This document shows positions 38,186 through 43,412 of a stretch of 43,412 nucleotides of DNA, piece by piece. The translations under genes were made by a program, and so were the position numbers. Source of the stretch: a virus. Below the pieces are notes generated by a model, which was given only the letters and a program-made list of their open reading frames with translations, searched no databases and was not told where the DNA came from. The stretch spans positions 1 to 43,412 of IMG/VR virus record IMGVR_UViG_3300014720_003346. One strand, given 5' to 3'. Numbering within the stretch: position 1 is the first letter of the stretch; each line of letters starts with the position of its first letter.

Positions 38186-38215
38186 ATTATATAAAAAACG
38201 TTGTTAAAATCAAAT
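38186..38215 (-). promoter_or_regulatory. promoter ATTTGA-N18-TATAAT, 6 nt before the helicase ATG
   Basis: Sense ATTTGA at 38215-38210, 18-nt spacer, TATAAT at 38191-38186, 6 nt, ATG at 38179. Same register as the nuclease promoter at 18648. The -35-like part overlaps the end of the exonuclease gene. Confidence 0.5.
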
Positions 38216-39270
38216 TATTTGTGTGTTTGTTTTGCAAATGCATTTAAAGACAACCAAGTATTGTTCAACCAATCTGGCAAATTTTTCATGATAGCCCACA
38301 TCTTATCTTCATAAAATAATCTTTGAAACTCAGCACGATTTAATTCAGGTATAGGTTGTTCCATAATACCACGAATACGTGTTGCAGTCTGTGCTGGTAT
38401 ATCAAGCAATTTGATATTCATTAATTGATAATTTTGTTCAATGATTTGACTATTATCAAGAATTTTTTGATATGATTTAGATTCTTTAAGCAATGCCGTG
38501 CTTTTGTCAAACAATTGCTGTGTCGAATATGGTACTGCAGCTGCTAATTCTGGAATCAATTTCAATATAGTTTTTGGACCTATTCCATTAACACCTGGAA
38601 TGTTGTCTGAAGCATCGCCCGTAAATGATCTATAAATAACCATGTTAGCAGGATGCACTCCAAATTCTTCTTGCACGGTGTCTACATTATACATTTTCTT
38701 TTTAATAGGAGACCATACTTGAATGCGATCATCTACTAATTGATAAAAGTCTCTATCTGTAGATACAATGGTAATCTTTTTGCATTCCGTTTCATACATT
38801 TGTGCAACGTACGCAATGGTATCATCTGCCTCAATTCCATCCATTGAAATAAATGTAACAGGCAAATTGTCTAGATAAGAAATCAAACGACTAAATTGAT
38901 GCCGCATCGATTCTTGTTCTTGCTCCAAAGTAGATTCATGATGATCATGACGACGCAATTTGGTTTTATTTGCTCTGTTTGCTTTGTAATCACCGTAAAT
39001 ACGTTTTCTTCGTGCAGAACCCCCGCGACCATCGAAAACGATAATGCATCGAGTTGGTTTAAAATCTCGTATGCTTTTACCTACTGAATATAAAAATCCA
39101 GTAATGCCGCCGATGTGATTGCCATCTTCATTGTATGCGGGAGTTGCGCCGAAGCTTCTAATAAAAGTGTTCAGTCCGTCAAACACCATGAGATGATCAT
39201 TGACGCTTGACGGAGCAGAACTCTTTTCTTGTTGTAACTCTTTGAATAATTGCTGATACTTATTCTTCAT
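38215..39270 (-). CDS. rnh: 5'-3' exonuclease / RNase H (FEN-1 family)
   Basis: About 351 residues from the ATG at 39270 (MKNKYQQLFKEL); ATGs at 39273 and 39282 are possible. HLMVFDGLNTFIRSF, CIIVFDGRGGSARRKRIYGD, GIEADDTIAYVAQ and VSTDRDFYQLVDDRIQVWSP carry the conserved acidic metal ligands of flap/5'-nucleases. SFTGDASDNIPGVNGIGPKT is the helix-3-turn DNA-binding loop. In T4 this enzyme removes RNA primers from lagging-strand fragments. Slightly longer than T4 RNase H (305). It overlaps the end of uvsX. Confidence 0.92.
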   Translation of the reverse strand: MKNKYQQLFKELQQEKSSAPSSVNDHLMVFDGLNTFIRSFGATPAYNEDGNHIGGITGFLYSVGKSIRDFKPTRCIIVFDGRGGSARRKRIYGDYKANRANKTKLRRHDHHESTLEQEQESMRHQFSRLISYLDNLPVTFISMDGIEADDTIAYVAQMYETECKKITIVSTDRDFYQLVDDRIQVWSPIKKKMYNVDTVQEEFGVHPANMVIYRSFTGDASDNIPGVNGIGPKTILKLIPELAAAVPYSTQQLFDKSTALLKESKSYQKILDNSQIIEQNYQLMNIKLLDIPAQTATRIRGIMEQPIPELNRAEFQRLFYEDKMWAIMKNLPDWLNNTWLSLNAFAKQTHK

Positions 39271-40420
39271 CATAAACTTCATCTACGACAATTACGTCAT
39301 CAATACCACCATCAACACCGGCTTGATATTTGAAGATATAAGCATCGCATATTCTTTGATATAACCTTTCTTTTGCTTCTGAGTTATTAATAACCTTTTC
39401 CACAAAATCTTTGCTTTGAAATTTGAGCTCGCCATGAGTTTCACCAGTTTCGATATCTACGTCTTCTAACGTATACCATGCCCCGGATTGCTTAACGATA
39501 TCAAAATTCTTCATGATGTTCAACCAACCACCATAATTGTCAATTCCTGAATCATAATAGATTTCATAATCAACTTTGCGATGTGGAGGACCCATCCTGT
39601 TTTTTACTACTTGTACATTTGTTTTGCTACCCACAACTTGTTCAACACCACTTACTTTGGCTTTGATCATTCCGGTATTTTTCAAACGCAATCTAACCGA
39701 AGCATGAAATGGAATTGCTTTACCGCCTGCAGTTGTCCATTGATCACCAAATGATACGCCCATTTTGGTACGTAATTGATTGGTAAATATAAGACAAATA
39801 CGTTCTCGTGCAATCCAATTGGTAACTTTTCGCATTGCCTTTGATAATATAATGGATTTGCTTGTTGCATAACCATCCTTATCATACTCAGCTGACATTT
39901 CAATTTTTGTAGATGCACCCATGATTGAATCCACTACAATCGTAACTAAACGATTTTTGTCTGATTTACGTACTCCTTCAACAATAGTTTCAATTGTTTC
40001 AAAAATTTCTTCAATTGTCTCTAAAGGAACATAAAGCATTGTTTTCAAATCAACGCCAATTGCTGTTAAAAATTCAGAACTTACTGCAGCTTCTGTATCA
40101 ATATATACTGCTAATCCGCCTTTCTTTTGTGTTTCTGCTAATGTGTGTGCAGCTAACAACGATTTACCAGATGCTTCCAATCCGGTAATTTCAGTGATGC
40201 GCCCAACGGGAAAACCTCCATGGGCGCGATTTGAAATTGCTAAATCGAGCATCGAGCAACCAGATGATACCCATTCTGTTACATTGCTTGGAGCATCTTC
40301 ATCGCCATCTAAAAAGAATGCAGTTTTGAGTGCTTGACCTTTAAATTGCTTGTTGATACTTTCTGCCAATGTTGATGCTAGAGCATCTTCTATTTCCAGT
40401 TTACTTTTACTCTTTGCCAT
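39260..40420 (-). CDS. uvsX: UvsX RecA-like recombinase
   Basis: 386 residues (T4 UvsX 391). ITEITGLEASGKSLLAAHTL (about 75-94, Walker A), YIDTEAAVSSEFLTAIGVDL, VTIVVDSIMGASTKIEMSAE (Walker B) and LIFTNQLRTKMGVSFGDQWT (Gln sensor and L2 region) follow the RecA order. It forms the filament on single-stranded DNA for strand exchange, recombination-dependent replication and repair. Acidic C-terminus (DDVIVVDEVYDEE). GAGG lies 7 nt before the ATG. It is encoded directly after gp32, its partner in T4. Confidence 0.94.
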   Translation of the reverse strand: MAKSKSKLEIEDALASTLAESINKQFKGQALKTAFFLDGDEDAPSNVTEWVSSGCSMLDLAISNRAHGGFPVGRITEITGLEASGKSLLAAHTLAETQKKGGLAVYIDTEAAVSSEFLTAIGVDLKTMLYVPLETIEEIFETIETIVEGVRKSDKNRLVTIVVDSIMGASTKIEMSAEYDKDGYATSKSIILSKAMRKVTNWIARERICLIFTNQLRTKMGVSFGDQWTTAGGKAIPFHASVRLRLKNTGMIKAKVSGVEQVVGSKTNVQVVKNRMGPPHRKVDYEIYYDSGIDNYGGWLNIMKNFDIVKQSGAWYTLEDVDIETGETHGELKFQSKDFVEKVINNSEAKERLYQRICDAYIFKYQAGVDGGIDDVIVVDEVYDEE

Positions 40421-40435
40421 TTTATAACCTCACTG

Positions 40436-41206
40436 TTAGTTGTTGAATAAATCATCAAATGCAGAAGCAACATCATCAACTTTTTTAGTTGCAGCCGGCT
40501 TAGCAGCTTTTGCTGGAGCTGGAGCTTCGTCTTCATCATCTGAATCAACATCTGAATCTGCATTTTCTGGATTCATCCATTCTGCTAATGCTTTTTCTAA
40601 TTCTTCATAAGATGGTTCTGGAAATAAATCAGTAATCGTAGGTTGATTCATGATTTTTTGTGCAATGTCTTTGTCTTCGGTTGCAGGTTGTGTATTAGGC
40701 TTAACACGAATTGCAGTCTTTGGATAAGCTCCGCCTTCTGCTGGCGTAAACTCTACATCAATATCACGACCATTCATCAAATCCGTAATGTCACCATAAT
40801 CTGGATCAGAGATAATTGAAAGCAATTCTGTGTAGATTGTTTTACCAAATCCCCAAAACTTAACACCTTCAGATTCCTTACCGCGAATAATTACGGGAAC
40901 ATAGGTACGCATTTTAGGTTCAATCTTACGACCCATTAGCCAATCTTCTTTATCTCCGGTTTTTTTAAGCTTATCTGCAAATTCTACGATTGGATCTGCA
41001 TTGCCAAATGTGATCGGCGATAACATGGATTTCTTTCCGATGTCATAATGAAAATACAATTCTAAAAACGGATTTTCTTTGCGATGAACGTAAGGTACAA
41101 TGCGCACCCTCGTTTTTCCTGCTTCGGGTTTCCAAAGATTCTGTTTTTTGTCATCGGCTTTGTTTAATTGATTAAGTTTTGCTTTGATAGCATCTAAGTT
41201 TAACAT
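40436..41206 (-). CDS. 32: single-stranded DNA-binding protein (T4 gp32-like)
   Basis: 256 residues. Basic N-terminal AIKAKLNQLNKADDKKQNLW corresponds to the cooperativity domain. The core has TRVRIVPYVHRKENPFLELY, the 'fhY..gk' strand region and VKFWGFGKTIYTELL. The C-terminus is strongly acidic (ADSDVDSDDEDEAPAP) and ends in a short hydrophobic tip (ASAFDDLFNN), as in gp32. It coats single-stranded DNA and recruits replication proteins. AAGGA lies 6 nt before the ATG. The zinc ligands of T4 gp32 are not obvious. Confidence 0.9.
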   Translation of the reverse strand: MLNLDAIKAKLNQLNKADDKKQNLWKPEAGKTRVRIVPYVHRKENPFLELYFHYDIGKKSMLSPITFGNADPIVEFADKLKKTGDKEDWLMGRKIEPKMRTYVPVIIRGKESEGVKFWGFGKTIYTELLSIISDPDYGDITDLMNGRDIDVEFTPAEGGAYPKTAIRVKPNTQPATEDKDIAQKIMNQPTITDLFPEPSYEELEKALAEWMNPENADSDVDSDDEDEAPAPAKAAKPAATKKVDDVASAFDDLFNN

Positions 41207-41228
41207 AAATTTCCTTTTTGTTAAGTTG

Positions 41229-41975
41229 TTAATAAAAAATAATTAATAATAATATAATTGATTTACCGGTTAAATCCAAGTTTATAATTTGTTTTTTTTT
41301 TAAATTCATCGTTTGTTTAAATGATTCGAGACGCTTTCGTTTATGTTCGTTAGATTGTGGCCCAGTTTTACGACCTAGTAACGTATTGCTAATTTTTTGT
41401 TTTATTTCGTCAGTTTTAGGTTTACCATAATTATGGTTTTTTTCACCTTTTTTTGCATCGCTTAGTTTTTTCTTTATCTCATTAGATAACGGTTTACTCA
41501 TTTGAGATTCGCTCTTTTGTAGTCGTCGATCTTTTGTCCAAGCTGCACTTAACTTTTTTTTAGTTTCGTTAGTATGTTGCTTACCTTTATTCCAAGCTTC
41601 TCGGCCTTTACTTGATTGACCAATTTTAAGTTTAGTTTCATCAGAATGAGTGAATGATTTTCTTGCTTCACTAATTAATAGTTTAATATGCTCGTATTCT
41701 CGACTACTAACCGTATAATTGCGTTGTTGCGTATTACTTTGTGTCTTGTTAGACATTAACCATAACGCATATAATAATTTATGATCATTAGGATATATTT
41801 CACAAAGAAGTTTATGTGCTATGAAATGTTCTCGAGCTGTTAAGTCGACTAAATTTGATGCATCATTGTTCCCGCCTATACAACGTGGTATGATGTGATG
41901 TCTTTCTTTGTAACCTTGCAATGTTCTTGTTCGAGCTCGGTCAATTAATTGTGTATAAATTTGTTCATAATTCAT
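41229..41975 (-). CDS. HNH homing endonuclease with NUMOD3 repeats
   Basis: 248 residues. ERHHIIPRCIGGNNDASNLV (about 25-44) and LTAREHFIAHKLLCEIYP are the HNH core of the phage 'HHIIPR' type. Three to four basic NUMOD3-like repeats follow (DETKLKIGQSSKGREAWNKG, NEIKKKLSDAKKGEKNHNYG, DEIKQKISNTLLGRKTGPQS). The last residues (GKSIILLLIIFY) are oddly hydrophobic and may be read-through of intergenic AT-rich DNA after an insertion event. It stands free just upstream of gene 32 with a 22-nt gap. AAGGA lies about 11 nt before its ATG. Confidence 0.85.
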   Translation of the reverse strand: MNYEQIYTQLIDRARTRTLQGYKERHHIIPRCIGGNNDASNLVDLTAREHFIAHKLLCEIYPNDHKLLYALWLMSNKTQSNTQQRNYTVSSREYEHIKLLISEARKSFTHSDETKLKIGQSSKGREAWNKGKQHTNETKKKLSAAWTKDRRLQKSESQMSKPLSNEIKKKLSDAKKGEKNHNYGKPKTDEIKQKISNTLLGRKTGPQSNEHKRKRLESFKQTMNLKKKQIINLDLTGKSIILLLIIFY

Positions 41976-42050
41976 TTAATTAGTATCCTTAGTTAATTAA
42001 TTATAATTTAATTAGTTATGTCGTTAATTCAAAGTTAATTGTTAAATTTT

Positions 42051-42494
42051 TTAGAATAGATAATCAGAAAGTACTTGATCATTTATTCCGTGTTTTTTTG
42101 CAACAAGTTCATCTTGTATTTCTACATTTTGAATATCGCCATCTTCATCGAATGAAACAGTAAAATCAATAGTATCAGATCCTACTTTTAATTCACAATC
42201 AAATTCAATATCAGATACTAAACGTGTTTGGTCATATGCACCCGTTGGATCGTTTTCACTTTCAATTTCTTGTTTGATGTCGTTTATCAGATCTTGGAAA
42301 TCGCTTTTATCAGCTACGCCGCCGCCTTGATATGTTACATACGAATATCCGCCAATATTTTTATCATATTCTGCACCGTTAATGACAAGTTGAACGTTAT
42401 TAGAATCTAATTTATTTGTTAAATTTGTTTCAGATAAATTTTTAGTACCAAATCTACGCATATTTTCAGCTAAGATGTTTTTTAGATTTTTCAT
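42051..42494 (-). CDS. acidic protein with capsid-targeting-like leader
   Basis: 147 residues. It begins MKNLKNILAE followed by NMRRFGTKNLSE. The decapeptide has the length and [IL]-x-E ending of T4 internal-protein leaders and matches three others in the window. The rest is acidic and strand-rich (GYSYVTYQGGGVADK, DIEFDCELKVGSDTIDFTVS) with no recognised fold. A second possible cut site is NLSE at residue 22. A packaged, injected internal protein is the favoured role, by inference. Confidence 0.75.
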   Translation of the reverse strand: MKNLKNILAENMRRFGTKNLSETNLTNKLDSNNVQLVINGAEYDKNIGGYSYVTYQGGGVADKSDFQDLINDIKQEIESENDPTGAYDQTRLVSDIEFDCELKVGSDTIDFTVSFDEDGDIQNVEIQDELVAKKHGINDQVLSDYLF

Positions 42495-42519
42495 AATTAT
42501 ATTCTATTAATATTAAAAT

Positions 42520-43410
42520 TTAATTTTTCCGAAATGTAATTTTTTTGTTATCGTCTTGTACAGCATTCCAGTATGTAGAAATATTGTTGTATACATCCTG
42601 TACTACAGCTTCTTCGTTTTTATTAGTCTGTAATTTTGCCATTAGTATGGTACAATCACCTTTGCCACTAATACATACATCTACTACCGGTTCTAGAAAC
42701 GAGCCTCTCATTTTCCCAGCTGCAATCTTGCCTGTTTTTCGGAAGAAAAAAGAAGGATCAATTTCAATATCAAATTGCGTCCAATATTCTGGGTCTAACT
42801 TTGTTTTGGGATATTTGCGGATTTGGCGCCATGAACATATGTTCCATTTTTTTCCTTTCGTAACTGTCCATTTTGAGTTTGGGAGTGTGTTTAATTTTTT
42901 AGTAATAGCGTCAAACAAAGACCACGGTTTTAAATACGACATAAATGTAAGACCACTGTTAGGTTTGCCGGCGGTAGGCATCAACGTTTTGTACAATCTA
43001 GTGCCAGCGGAAATTTCATCACCGCTTTGAGAAAAAGTTTGTTCTTTGCCTTGTTTGTCTTTGTATGTATATGATATGAAATTAATTTTATCTAAATAGT
43101 AACCGTTATTTTTTATATTACCAAACGTTACAGAAAGTAACCCGTTATCATGAACTAAAGTAGCTTCAAATCTACTGTATCCGTAGGTACCTGGCATTTT
43201 AATGCTGTTTTTGTCTCTGCTAGCATTATCAAAATATAAACCTGTAATTTTAAAAGTTTCGTATTCGGATCCGATCTTTTGACTAATGAAGCTTCCGTTT
43301 ATTTGTGGAATCACCGAGTTAAATAACCTGGCCATTGCTTGATTCAAATTTTCATCACGATCCGTAGTGGCTGAAGCCTGTTCAACTAAAATATTTTTTA
43401 ATTTTATCAT
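42520..43410 (-). CDS. large protein with capsid-targeting-like leader
   Basis: 296 residues, complete; its ATG is 2 nt inside the right edge of the window. It begins MIKLKNILVE, then QASATTDRDENLNQAMARLF. The remainder is a soluble mixed protein (GTYGYSRFEATLVHDNGLLS, YLKPWSLFDAITKKL) without a family I recognise, and has few Cys. The leader matches those at 18696, 33850 and 42494. With the gene at 42051 it forms a pair, separated by 25 nt, upstream of the replication block. Confidence 0.7.
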   Translation of the reverse strand: MIKLKNILVEQASATTDRDENLNQAMARLFNSVIPQINGSFISQKIGSEYETFKITGLYFDNASRDKNSIKMPGTYGYSRFEATLVHDNGLLSVTFGNIKNNGYYLDKINFISYTYKDKQGKEQTFSQSGDEISAGTRLYKTLMPTAGKPNSGLTFMSYLKPWSLFDAITKKLNTLPNSKWTVTKGKKWNICSWRQIRKYPKTKLDPEYWTQFDIEIDPSFFFRKTGKIAAGKMRGSFLEPVVDVCISGKGDCTILMAKLQTNKNEEAVVQDVYNNISTYWNAVQDDNKKITFRKN

Positions 43411-43412
43411 TT

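Noticed and set aside
20570-42000. Group I introns or inteins hosting the homing nucleases
   Set aside because: Polymerase, clamp loader, reductase, helicase and UvsX all read through without interruption, so the nucleases are free-standing.
1-43412. tRNA genes, CRISPR arrays, insertion sequences, attachment sites
   Set aside because: Reading both strands showed no regularly spaced repeats, no transposase, no integrase and no cloverleaf I could support. A tRNAscan run would be the decisive check for tRNAs.

Overview
The window is one segment of a T4-like tailed phage (myovirus) genome. It is AT-rich, very compact, and almost every gene lies on the minus strand; the one exception starts at 18696. 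The type is fixed by a set of T4-style replication proteins: family B DNA polymerase (gp43-like), sliding clamp (gp45), both clamp-loader subunits (gp44 and gp62), DnaB-type helicase (gp41), UvsX recombinase, gp32 single-strand binding protein and a 5'-3' exonuclease. The host cannot be named from the sequence. The endolysin C-terminus and an SSB-like acidic tail would fit an aquatic Bacteroidota phage, but this is weak.

Layout, in minus-strand transcription order from high to low coordinate. 43410-41207: two proteins with a T4-like 10-residue capsid-targeting leader, then an HNH homing nuclease. 41206-34872: gp32, UvsX, exonuclease, helicase, a terminator, and a monomeric B12-dependent (class II) ribonucleotide reductase. 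34831-30024: a GIY-YIG homing nuclease behind a hairpin that hides its ribosome site, a DUF5522 protein, another capsid-leader protein, then folE, queD, a small protein with an SSB-like tail, queE, two tiny ORFs, thioredoxin, a GroES-like co-chaperonin and a small membrane protein. 30010-17051: DNA polymerase, a cytidylyltransferase, a PTPS/QueD-fold protein, an HNH nuclease, a glycosyltransferase, a TGT/DpdA-like transglycosylase, clamp, dUTPase, clamp loader, an EDxHD-type homing nuclease, small proteins, and a PD-(D/E)XK nuclease with Fe-S-type cysteines. Within this stretch the plus strand carries an M15-type peptidase gene broken by a +1 frame change inside a perfect 17-bp inverted repeat.

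17018-1850 is a single 15-kb run of overlapping glycan genes. It has about six glycosyltransferases, two FkbM methyltransferases and two other methyltransferases, and a nonulosonic-acid (sialic/pseudaminic-type) core: a UDP-GlcNAc 4,6-dehydratase-like SDR, a NeuB-type synthase, a HAD phosphatase, a NeuA/SpsF-type cytidylyltransferase, a CMAH-like metallo-hydrolase and a GT42/DUF115-like protein. 1838-81 is a lysis cassette (two-TM protein, holin, amidase endolysin, multi-TM protein), followed at the window edge by the start of another gene.

Three systems look most worth pursuing. (1) FolE-QueD-QueE plus the DpdA-like enzyme, with no QueC seen, points to 7-deazaguanine DNA modification, possibly elaborated by the adjacent glycosyltransferase. 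(2) Four proteins share an N-terminal decapeptide ending in [IL]xE that matches the T4 capsid-targeting and prohead-protease signal, implying a set of proteins injected with the DNA. (3) Two promoter-like elements sit at fixed distances of 4-6 nt before start codons that lack a Shine-Dalgarno sequence, suggesting leaderless phage transcripts. No tRNA genes, CRISPR arrays or insertion sequences were recognised, and no gene-free stretch exceeds about 100 bases.
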